A stretch of DNA of 5,531 nt, taken from contig CAYRVH010000097.1 of NCBI GenBank assembly GCA_964427855.1, forward strand, positions 1 through 5,531, in the 5' to 3' direction. Below, in pieces: positions 1-5,366 of the stretch. Numbering within the stretch: position 1 is the stretch's first letter; each line of letters begins with the position of its first letter. Origin of the DNA: JAUPKT01 sp964427855 (GTDB lineage Bacteria > Desulfobacterota > Desulfomonilia > Desulfomonilales > Desulfomonilaceae). Both the position numbers and the translations under genes were made by a program. The notes beneath the pieces are model-generated. The model had not been told where the DNA came from. It made no database searches and was given only the letters and a program-made list of their open reading frames with translations.

Positions 1-920
1 CGCCTGCACATGACGAGACACACCGCCGCGAACAGGCCGCAGCCGAGAAGCCCCTCGACTCCCTCAAAAAGCTGCGCATAGAAAAGATCTCCGGCTACAA
101 AGTACCTGCCGAATATTTCATATTGTCGTCCAAGAGATTTCTGGACGCCGTCGCCGCAGTCACGCTTCCTGCCGATTATTTTACCGCCCTCGACAAAACA
201 TATCCCATGGTAGTCGTGTTCGGCGGGGCAGGGGAGTCCATCAAACCCCCCAGAAGCGGCGCCCTGGCCTGGATGCATTACTACAAAATGGATGAAGCCA
301 TCCAATCTCTCCAAAGAACCAAGCTCGTCTCTGCCGATTTCCAAGGTTTGGTCACTCCGGAAGAGTTGGCCCGCTTCAATCGAGAACTCCAGCAGCATCC
401 ATACCGCGGGATGATCGTTGCCTGCCCCTATTCGCCCCCTCTTTCGTTGGGAAGAGCCATGGATCACCCTGACTACGAAGCGTATCTTATCGAGGAGCTG
501 CTGCCGGCCCTCATCAGCCATTATAGAGTCGCGCCAGGGAAGATCGGCATTGACGGCGTCTCAAACGGAGGAGCGCGGTCGATGTACTATGGATTCAAAT
601 ACCCGCACATGTTCGCGGCGATAGGTTCTGTCCAAGGCTCCTTTGGCCCCTTCATGGACCTCTACGAGGCGCTCATTCAAAAGCACGCCCACGTCCTGAA
701 AAAAAAGGCGATCCAGCTCATCACCAGCGATCGCGATTCTATGCGAATATCGGTGCAGCACATGCACGAGCTGCTTAAGCGACACCACATTCCTCACCAG
801 TACCTCATAATGACTGGGCCGCACGATTATGTGTTCAATCAAGGGCCCGGTTCCCTAGGACTCCTGGTCTTTCATGACGCCACGCTCCACGGAGGCAGTC
901 CGGAAAAAGGCGCTCCGTAA
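1..920 (+). CDS. Putative esterase, alpha/beta-hydrolase fold (5'-truncated by window edge)
   Basis: The reading frame is open from the window edge (first full codon at 3) to a TAA at 918-920, so the true N-terminus lies outside. A TTG at 123 is the first start-like codon, but it has no ribosome-binding site and the residues before it read as natural protein, so I do not take it as the start. Counting from that TTG, a buried strand YPMVVVFGGAGE (27-38) is followed by the nucleophile elbow G-V-S-N-G (145-149) with Ser147. Asp203 or Asp205 in ITSDRDS and His234 in GPHDYVF are the best remaining triad candidates. The order strand, LIEELLPALISHYRV helix, Ser elbow, Asp, His fits the esterase D / PHB-depolymerase-like families of serine carboxylesterases. 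The substrate cannot be told from sequence. The missing N-terminus may carry a signal peptide, which cannot be checked here. A serine hydrolase gene follows on the same strand within about 50 bp, so co-transcription is likely. Confidence 0.8.
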   Translation, partial: PAHDETHRREQAAAEKPLDSLKKLRIEKISGYKVPAEYFILSSKRFLDAVAAVTLPADYFTALDKTYPMVVVFGGAGESIKPPRSGALAWMHYYKMDEAIQSLQRTKLVSADFQGLVTPEELARFNRELQQHPYRGMIVACPYSPPLSLGRAMDHPDYEAYLIEELLPALISHYRVAPGKIGIDGVSNGGARSMYYGFKYPHMFAAIGSVQGSFGPFMDLYEALIQKHAHVLKKKAIQLITSDRDSMRISVQHMHELLKRHHIPHQYLIMTGPHDYVFNQGPGSLGLLVFHDATLHGGSPEKGAP

Positions 921-970
921 AAAATCGCAGCGGCCTGCTTGAAGTGTTCCCCGGGACGGGAGATTCCCAC

Positions 971-2026
971 GTGCCATTCGCAGAAGCCTGGTCAATCTTG
1001 CATAAGGCGCATCAAGACAACGTGTATACGGCTGCAGTCGCGTCCGCATCAGTTGGGGATCAATGCGTCTTCAACGCGGCAATAGGTGAGCTTGGGGGCC
1101 CGGGTACGCCTCGAGTGTCTGCCCGCACGCTCTTTGACCTCGCCTCCCTGACAAAGGTCATCGCTGCCGCCATGGCATGGATACTTTATGGGTCAGCTCA
1201 TCCTGACGCCCTGGACAGCCCTATATCTCGTTGGTTCGACGAGGTGGGGGAAGACAAACGCCGGATCTCGCCGAGGCTCCTGCTGGCTCACGCCTCCGGG
1301 CTGCCGGCGTGGCGGCCCTATTATCTCTTAAACCTGCCCGCGGCCCCGACGGATTTCGTGATTGCAAAGATCCTAGCCGAGCCCCTTGAATATCCCGTCG
1401 GCGGGGCTACCCTCTATTCCGACCTCGGATTTATCCTCTTGGCGCACATTCTCGAAACCGAGTTTGACCAGGATTTTGCAACCTTGTGCCAAACCCGGCT
1501 CTTCCAACCGCTTGGACTCCAAGACGACTTGATGTTCAAACCTGATGCCTCTCGATATCCCATTGCCTGGACGCGATTCGATGAGGCCCCCGGCGGCATG
1601 GTGAACGACCTCAACTGCAGGGCCTTGGGCGGCGTGGCAGGCCACGCAGGACTCTTTGGAACCGCTGAGGGGGTCGCGCGCGTCTGCCAAACCTTTATGA
1701 AGAGTGTCGCTACCGACCAAGGCTTTTTCCACCAGAAAACGGCTCGATTGTTCGCCCAGCGAGCTGGCCTGTCGCCCGGCTCGACGCGAGCCCTTGGTTT
1801 TGATACGCCGTCCGAGGTCGATTCTTCCAGCGGCCGTTATTTTTCCTTTTCCAGTCTAGGGCACACAGGATTCACCGGTACTTCCGTCTGGATGGACCTG
1901 GAAAGACGAGTCGTGATTGTCCTGCTGACCAATCGCGTGATCATGGGAGAGGCGGATCAGCGTATCAAGCTCCTCAGACCAATGTTCCATGATGCGATCA
2001 TGGCCGAACTCCTCCGCGTGCGATAA
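971..2026 (+). CDS. Serine hydrolase, beta-lactamase/transpeptidase-like (PF00144 type)
   Basis: This is a penicillin-binding-protein-fold hydrolase of the class C beta-lactamase / esterase EstB / D-aminopeptidase superfamily. Two GTG starts are possible. The one at 944 (360 aa) has no clear ribosome-binding site, whereas the one at 971 (351 aa) has ACGGGAG at 956-962 at good spacing, so I prefer 971. In the 351-residue numbering the catalytic S-L-T-K tetrad is at 59-62, inside FDLASLTKV. The second motif is Y149-S-D, where the family usually has Y-x-N or Y-S-N. The third motif is H298-T-G, inside SLGHTGFTGTS. LLLAHASGLPAW (103-114) and GGVAGHAGLFGTA (220-232) are also family hallmarks. No signal peptide or membrane segment is seen, so the protein is predicted cytoplasmic unless the start is wrong. 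Substrate could be a peptide, ester or cell-wall fragment. A true antibiotic-resistance role is not indicated. It probably forms an operon with the esterase upstream. Confidence 0.88.
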   Translation: MPFAEAWSILHKAHQDNVYTAAVASASVGDQCVFNAAIGELGGPGTPRVSARTLFDLASLTKVIAAAMAWILYGSAHPDALDSPISRWFDEVGEDKRRISPRLLLAHASGLPAWRPYYLLNLPAAPTDFVIAKILAEPLEYPVGGATLYSDLGFILLAHILETEFDQDFATLCQTRLFQPLGLQDDLMFKPDASRYPIAWTRFDEAPGGMVNDLNCRALGGVAGHAGLFGTAEGVARVCQTFMKSVATDQGFFHQKTARLFAQRAGLSPGSTRALGFDTPSEVDSSSGRYFSFSSLGHTGFTGTSVWMDLERRVVIVLLTNRVIMGEADQRIKLLRPMFHDAIMAELLRVR

Positions 2027-2029
2027 TTC

Positions 2030-2148
2030 TCGAGCGTTGCGTCGCAATCAATACTCCCCATCGTGCATGCGAGTTCCTTCGGAAACCCCTATGACAGCCG
2101 GGGCAGCGCAGCTCTTGTCATCTCGATGGGACGCGACGCACAGCTCGA
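2030..2148. repeat. Imperfect long inverted repeat filling the convergent gap
   Basis: The left arm 2030-2045 (TCGAGCGTTGCGTCGC) and the reverse complement of the right arm 2133-2148 (TCGAGCTGTGCGTCGC) agree at 14 of 16 positions, the two mismatches being adjacent. Nested inside are a 7-bp pair, CCCATCG (2057-2063) with CGATGGG (2124-2130), and a 6-bp pair, ATGACA (2091-2096) with TGTCAT (2116-2121). The gap lies between the ends of two convergent genes; the left arm begins four bases after the serine hydrolase stop and the right arm ends eleven bases before the yggS stop. Transcripts from either side could form a long stem, which would suit a bidirectional terminator or 3'-end protection. 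It could also be a small non-autonomous inverted-repeat element. No T-run or flanking target duplication is seen, so the role is open. Confidence 0.55.
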
Positions 2149-2158
2149 CAACCCCAAC

Positions 2159-2842
2159 TCATCGAGGCCCAAACAGGGCTGTCCCAATCCGAACAAGGGT
2201 CGCGCCTTCTTCCACCGCGACCTCAAAATCGCCGGTCATGCCCATTGACAGCTCGGCCATGTCAGAGGTTAATACGCCGCACTGCATCAAGCGATCTCGT
2301 AGTTCCCGCAGGGCTGAGAAAAAGGGCCGCGCTCGTTCCGGCTGGTCAAAAAAAGGCGGCATGGTCATAAGGCCCATGAGTCGAAGGTTTGGCATCTCAC
2401 GTATCGCCGAAGCCAGGCCCTCGGCTCCTTCGGGCGACGTTCCTGACTTTTGGGGCTCTTCACCGACGTTCACCTGAATCATCACCCCTATGAGGCGGTT
2501 TATTTCACGGGCCCTGCGATCGAGGACGGCTGCCAGATCTTGATCATCCACTGTTTCGATGACGTCAAACAGACCTACCGCCTTTCCTGCTTTGTTTTTC
2601 TGGAGGTGGCCTATCATGTGGTAGGCCGCCTGGGCGCCCGCGGTCTCTGGTTTCTCGCTCAGAGCCTCTTGCACGTAATTGTGGCCTATAATAGTGATGC
2701 CCTCGCGTATAGCTTCAACTATCTTGGCCTTGCCTTGGCCCTTTGCCGCGGCCACAATCCTAATCTCATCCGGCTCGCGATGAACGCGCCGCGCCGCCTC
2801 GCGAATCCTTGCCTTGATTGCCCGAAGGTTGTCCCCGATCAC
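2159..2842 (-). CDS. yggS: YggS/PLPBP family pyridoxal-phosphate homeostasis protein
   Basis: This is a cytoplasmic PLP-binding protein of the YggS/PROSC family, which has an alanine-racemase-like barrel and is known for PLP and amino-acid homeostasis rather than a catalysed reaction. I choose the GTG at 2842 (227 aa, the usual family size). GAGGAG (2852-2857) sits nine bases upstream, and a longer reading to 2926 would overlap maf by 71 bp with non-family residues. The PLP-binding lysine is K34 in RIVAAAKG. Other marks are IGHNYVQEA (52-60), HMIGHLQKNK (75-84), VNVGEEPQKSG, LSMGMTGDFE (198-207) and the C-terminal VRIGTALFG phosphate-binding segment. The usual GENYVQE here reads GHNYVQE (His54), and the residues after K34 (GQGKA) differ from the common KTxP. 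It lies 13 bp downstream of maf, and the maf TGA is inside its Shine-Dalgarno sequence, which suggests translational coupling. Confidence 0.95.
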   Translation of the reverse strand: MIGDNLRAIKARIREAARRVHREPDEIRIVAAAKGQGKAKIVEAIREGITIIGHNYVQEALSEKPETAGAQAAYHMIGHLQKNKAGKAVGLFDVIETVDDQDLAAVLDRRAREINRLIGVMIQVNVGEEPQKSGTSPEGAEGLASAIREMPNLRLMGLMTMPPFFDQPERARPFFSALRELRDRLMQCGVLTSDMAELSMGMTGDFEVAVEEGATLVRIGTALFGPR

Positions 2843-2855
2843 CTTGTCGCACTCC

Positions 2856-3446
2856 TCACAAGAACTGGAAAATGCCCAGCGCTCTAAGATCCTCGACCAC
2901 TTCACAGAGGGGGAGGCCAACCACATTCGTGTAAGAGCCTTCGACCCTCCTTACTATGGCAGCGCCCAAACCTTGGACAGCATACGCCCCCGCCTTGTCC
3001 ATGGGCTCGCCGGTCTGCACATAGTGTGCTATCTCAGACCTCGTCATTCGCTTAATCGTGACGTATGAACGTACTTGGCGGGAGAGACGTCGGTCCGGGA
3101 ACGCCAAGTTCCACAGTGTGTATCCCGTGAACACGGTATGGCGTCTGCCTGACAGTCTGGCGAGCATTGCTTCAGCGTCCGCCGCATCAACGGGTTTGCC
3201 GAGAATGACGCCGTCAAGCACCACAATAGTGTCCGCTCCTAGGATCCATCTGTTTACATACTTCTTGGAAATTTCATACGCTTTCGCCATGCTCAATCGC
3301 AGCACATGCGGGCCCGGCGCCTCACCGTCTTGGAGGCGCTCATCGACCCGGGACGGCGCGATCTCGAACGGTACGCCTATAGCCTCAAGCAGCTCTCTGC
3401 GCCGGGGGGACGAGGACGCCAATATGAGCGGCTTCTCAGATTGCAT
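2856..3446 (-). CDS. maf: Maf/YhdE-type nucleoside triphosphate pyrophosphatase
   Basis: This is a house-cleaning nucleotide pyrophosphatase that cuts non-canonical or pyrimidine NTPs to NMP plus pyrophosphate in the cytoplasm. The protein has 196 aa from ATG at 3446. Hallmarks in order are the N-terminal ILASSSPRRREL (S11-S-S-P-R-R16), Glu36 in VDE, Lys55, the catalytic-base aspartate D72 in LGADTIV, LGKP (82-85), GRRHTVFTGYTL (100-111), DKAGAYAVQG (150-159) and the C-terminal SYTNVVGLPL (171-180). The KAGAYxxQG form resembles the YhdE branch (dTTP/UTP-preferring) rather than the YceF branch, which is an inference. A TTG directly precedes the ATG (3449). The AAGGA-like site upstream is 8 bases from the TTG and 11 from the ATG, so either may be used; the product differs by one residue. 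It is first gene of a leftward maf-yggS unit and divergent from the FKBP gene. Confidence 0.96.
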   Translation of the reverse strand: MQSEKPLILASSSPRRRELLEAIGVPFEIAPSRVDERLQDGEAPGPHVLRLSMAKAYEISKKYVNRWILGADTIVVLDGVILGKPVDAADAEAMLARLSGRRHTVFTGYTLWNLAFPDRRLSRQVRSYVTIKRMTRSEIAHYVQTGEPMDKAGAYAVQGLGAAIVRRVEGSYTNVVGLPLCEVVEDLRALGIFQFL

Positions 3447-3571
3447 CAAATCGAAAATCCTTTTCCCGCGCCTTTCAGAGCAACGGTTTTCTCCCTCTAA
3501 TATCCCCTACGATCCTCCCTCAAAACACGCCTCCATTGCAACAGAATTTTCCCCATCTGGACATACACGCG

Positions 3572-3622
3572 TAGTCCTGCTACAAGACCCTCCTTGTACA
3601 AATCGGAAAGGAGGCAGGATTG
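3572..3622 (+). promoter_or_regulatory. Leader RNA hairpin able to hide the FKBP ribosome-binding site and start
   Basis: Two nested complementary stretches are visible. TCCTGC at 3575-3580 pairs with GCAGGA at 3614-3619; the stem extends by G-U, A-U and U-G pairs to 3572:3622, so it takes in the whole TTG start codon. Inside it, CTCCTT (3590-3595) pairs with AAGGAG (3608-3613), the Shine-Dalgarno core, leaving a 12-base loop and a 9-base bulge. A competing hairpin, TACAAG (3581-3586) with CTTGTA (3593-3598), uses the same CTT and would free the Shine-Dalgarno. The leader could thus switch between closed and open forms, as in RNA thermometers or riboswitch expression platforms. This is read from complementarity only; no folding energy was computed and no known riboswitch aptamer is recognised. 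Confidence 0.4.
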
Positions 3623-4039
3623 AAAAGGGTATTCATTTCGGCAACTATACTCATCTGCGCCGCGCTGCTCGTGGGCGGGGCCATGGCCCAAGGAGGCAAA
3701 CAAATGAAGACGCCGTCAGGGTTGATCGTGGAATTCCTGCAGGAAGGAAAGGGACCATTGCCCGCCAAAGGACAAACAGTGTTCGTGCACTACACAGGGA
3801 CGCTGCTCAATGGACAGAAGTTCGACAGCTCTCGTGACAGAGGGCAGCCATTTTCCTTCGTCCTTGGTCAAGGCCAGGTCATCAAGGGCTGGGACGAAGG
3901 GCTCGCGCTGATGACCATCGGCTCTCGAGCCAAACTGACCATACCGCCGGAACTGGGATACGGAGCGCGAGGCGCGGGCAACGTCATCCCTCCAAACGCC
4001 GTCCTCGTATTCGACGTGGAACTGCTCGACGCGAAATAA
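3620..4039 (+). CDS. Secreted FKBP-type peptidyl-prolyl cis-trans isomerase
   Basis: This enzyme speeds cis-trans isomerisation of Xaa-Pro bonds and probably helps protein folding in the periplasm. I choose the TTG at 3620 because AAAGGAGG (3607-3614) ends five bases before it and the protein then starts with a clean Sec signal: Lys-Arg, a hydrophobic core (about 4-20) and a likely cut after Ala23 (A-M-A/Q). The mature part is about 116 residues, one FKBP domain and little else. The known active-site residues are all present: Y58 (VHYTG), F68-D69 (KFDSS), F78 and F80, V87-I88, W91 (VIKGWDEGL), Y114 (LGYGARG), I123 (VIPPNA) and F131 (LVFDVELL). It is therefore expected to be active and FK506-binding. 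It lacks the N-terminal dimerisation region of FkpA/Mip proteins. It is divergent from maf, and uppP follows 174 bp downstream. The leader can fold over its start site. Confidence 0.96.
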   Translation: MKRVFISATILICAALLVGGAMAQGGKQMKTPSGLIVEFLQEGKGPLPAKGQTVFVHYTGTLLNGQKFDSSRDRGQPFSFVLGQGQVIKGWDEGLALMTIGSRAKLTIPPELGYGARGAGNVIPPNAVLVFDVELLDAK

Positions 4040-4042
4040 ACC

Positions 4043-4059
4043 AGGGACGCACAGTCCCT
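4043..4059 (+). terminator. Possible hairpin terminator after the FKBP gene
   Basis: AGGGAC (4043-4048) and GTCCCT (4054-4059) form a perfect 6-bp stem with a 5-base loop, three bases after the FKBP stop codon. The following sequence is only mildly T-rich (CGTTCGTTTGTCTT at 4066-4079) and has no T-run directly at the stem. It could be a weak or leaky terminator, or a 3'-end stabiliser that allows some read-through into uppP. Confidence 0.35.
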
Positions 4060-4213
4060 CAAGATCGTTCGTTTGTCTTGGGGGGCGTCATAAAAAAGGG
4101 CTCTTCATGGTCAACCGCTGTGCGCTCGTGGGCTGGAAGGCCTTCGGGCGCCCCGCAAAAAGGGCGTTGCCCAAAGACAATAAATCCGCAAAAGCCAAGA
4201 GGCAGAGCACGCC

Positions 4214-5026
4214 ATGCATGACATAATTATCGCCGTTATCCTCGGCATCGTTGAAGGCGCAACCGAATTCTTGCCTGTTTCTTCTACGGGTCACCTTATC
4301 GTAGCTGGTCATCTTTTGGGATTTGTCGGCCCTGTGGCAGATTGCTTCGAGGTATTCATTCAGTTGGGCGCAATCCTTGCCGTCGTTGTGCTCTACTGGC
4401 GGCGATTTCTCAATCTCATCCCCGGGGTTGCCTCTGCGTCGGGCAGTCCGCCAGCCTTTACGGGCTGGCGCGGCATACTCATGCTGCTTATCACCACCGC
4501 GCCGGCGCTCATCATCGGCGCCATGGCGCACAAGGCCATCAAGACGTATCTCTTTTCCCCGCTCACCGTGGCTGTTGGCCTGGCCGTCGGCGCGATCGCG
4601 ATCCTCCTGGTGGAAAAATACAAACCAACGTCACGTACGCACAGCCTCGACGATATGACCTATCCGCAGGCTCTCGCGGTGGGTATTTGCCAATGCTTCT
4701 CTATGTGGCCCGGCATATCCAGGGCCGCCTCGACCATCCTTGGCGGCCTCCTGTGTCGTATGGATCGAAGGGTCGCCACGGAATACTCCTTCCTGGCCGC
4801 AGTCCCGGTCATGTTGGCCGCGGTCTCCTACGATCTCTACAAAAACTGGTCCGTGCTGCGCTTAAATGACTTGGAATTGTTTCTGGTGGGGTTCGCGACG
4901 TCTTTCGTGGTTGCCGCGGTTGCAGTGAAAACGTTTATCAGGCTGGTGCAGAGGTGGTCATTGAATCCTTACGCATGGTACCGTCTGGCAATCACGCCCT
5001 TTATATTCTTCTCCATGCGCTCTTAG
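4214..5026 (+). CDS. uppP: Undecaprenyl-diphosphatase (UppP/BacA family)
   Basis: This integral inner-membrane enzyme removes a phosphate from undecaprenyl diphosphate, so that the lipid carrier can be reused for peptidoglycan and other envelope polymers; overproduction in other bacteria gives bacitracin resistance. The length of 270 aa is normal for the family. The first catalytic region is VEGATEFLPVSSTGHL (13-28), with Glu14, Glu18, Ser24 and His27 matching the known essential residues of E. coli BacA. EVFIQLGAILAVV (46-58) follows. The second catalytic region is MWPGISRAAST (164-174), with Arg170. Several long hydrophobic segments (about 46-61, 88-104, 117-133, 184-200 and 218-237) are membrane spans. 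The usual PGxSRSG reads PGISRAA here. The start at ATG 4214 has AAGAGG (4197-4202) eleven bases upstream, a moderate site. It may be expressed from its own promoter in the 174-bp gap or by read-through from the FKBP gene. Confidence 0.96.
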   Translation: MHDIIIAVILGIVEGATEFLPVSSTGHLIVAGHLLGFVGPVADCFEVFIQLGAILAVVVLYWRRFLNLIPGVASASGSPPAFTGWRGILMLLITTAPALIIGAMAHKAIKTYLFSPLTVAVGLAVGAIAILLVEKYKPTSRTHSLDDMTYPQALAVGICQCFSMWPGISRAASTILGGLLCRMDRRVATEYSFLAAVPVMLAAVSYDLYKNWSVLRLNDLELFLVGFATSFVVAAVAVKTFIRLVQRWSLNPYAWYRLAITPFIFFSMRS

Positions 5027-5048
5027 GCCCCTGGGCCGTCCCTCCAGG
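5026..5048. terminator. Possible hairpin between uppP and the small minus-strand gene
   Basis: GGCCC (5026-5030) and GGGCC (5033-5037) are inverted, starting at the last base of the uppP stop codon. An alternative pairing is CCTGG (5030-5034) with CCAGG (5044-5048), which has a more usual 9-base loop. The stretch separates convergent genes only 31 bp apart, where a shared transcript end would be expected. No T-run is present on either strand, so this is a weak call. Confidence 0.25.
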
Positions 5049-5057
5049 CGTTGAGGT

Positions 5058-5255
5058 TCACGACTCCGTTTGCTGGTTCAATTCGTCGCTGAAGATGTCT
5101 GCATACTTCAGGATCCAATCGATCACGGCATCCGTCCCCAGGTCTCGTCCCGCCTTCTCCGATTCTATCCATTTGTGCCGATCGATCTCACGGCGTTGCA
5201 GCTCTAAGTATTCCTTGACGTCCATCTTTACATCCGATTGTCTCAGTTGAGTCAT
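5058..5255 (-). CDS. Small conserved-looking protein of unknown function
   Basis: The protein has 65 aa if ATG at 5255 is used, or 55 aa from the internal ATG at 5225 (MDVKEYLELQ...). Neither start has a strong ribosome-binding site, although GGAT lies seven bases before the inner ATG. The composition is highly charged, soluble and helical: a first helix DVKEYLELQRREIDRHKW, then IESEKAGRDLGTDAVIDWILKYADIF, and a short acidic/polar tail. The H-K-W-x-x-S-E-K-A-G-R-D-L-G pattern reminds me of a stretch near the C-terminus of some DUF4032-type proteins; this is from memory and unverified. The helical, non-random composition and position in an otherwise empty spot between uppP and tal favour a real gene. 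It is convergent with uppP and divergent from the transaldolase. No function can be assigned. Confidence 0.68.
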   Translation of the reverse strand: MTQLRQSDVKMDVKEYLELQRREIDRHKWIESEKAGRDLGTDAVIDWILKYADIFSDELNQQTES

Positions 5256-5302
5256 CGGCTCATTTCATGTAGTATCAATAACGCAAAGTACTAATCACGC
5301 CC

Positions 5303-5330
5303 GTGACTTTTGTCAAGGGAATTCTATACT
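5303..5330 (+). promoter_or_regulatory. Candidate sigma-70-type promoter for the transaldolase gene
   Basis: A -10 box TATACT at 5325-5330 matches TATAAT at five of six positions. GTGACT at 5303-5308 matches TTGACA at four of six, with a 16-base spacer. The predicted transcript start near 5337 would leave a leader of about 30 bases containing the strong CGGAGG site. A short inverted repeat, TCACG-CC-CGTGA (5295-5306), overlaps the -35 box and could be an operator half-site pair. Confidence 0.5.
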
Positions 5331-5366
5331 TGCCTTGGCTGTTCAAGCGGGATAACGGAGGCCGTC

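Noticed and set aside
123..125. TTG as start of the first esterase
   Set aside because: No ribosome-binding site precedes it, and the frame stays open and protein-like to the window edge.
2086..2103. CCCC/GGGG hairpin as a simple terminator for yggS
   Set aside because: The stem is only four pairs with a 10-base loop and only three T on the minus-strand side; the larger dyad around it is the stronger signal.
1989..2477. 162-codon plus-strand frame after the serine hydrolase
   Set aside because: It overlaps the hydrolase end and is antisense to yggS; the composition is Ser/Arg-rich with no recognisable motif.
2450..2887. 145-codon plus-strand frame
   Set aside because: It is the antisense of yggS, whose PLP-binding motifs are clear on the other strand.
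2843..2926. 28-residue N-terminal extension of yggS to an upstream ATG
   Set aside because: It would overlap maf by 71 bp, does not resemble YggS N-termini and gives an over-long protein. GTG at 2842 has a good GAGGAG site.
3058..3837. 259-codon plus-strand open frame across the maf-FKBP region
   Set aside because: It is antisense to maf and runs into the FKBP gene in a different frame. Its Ser/Arg-rich, low-order composition is typical of a GC-rich shadow, and both overlapped genes have unambiguous family motifs.
4088..4531. 147-codon minus-strand frame over the uppP start
   Set aside because: It is antisense to the catalytic N-terminus of uppP, highly charged and without family resemblance.
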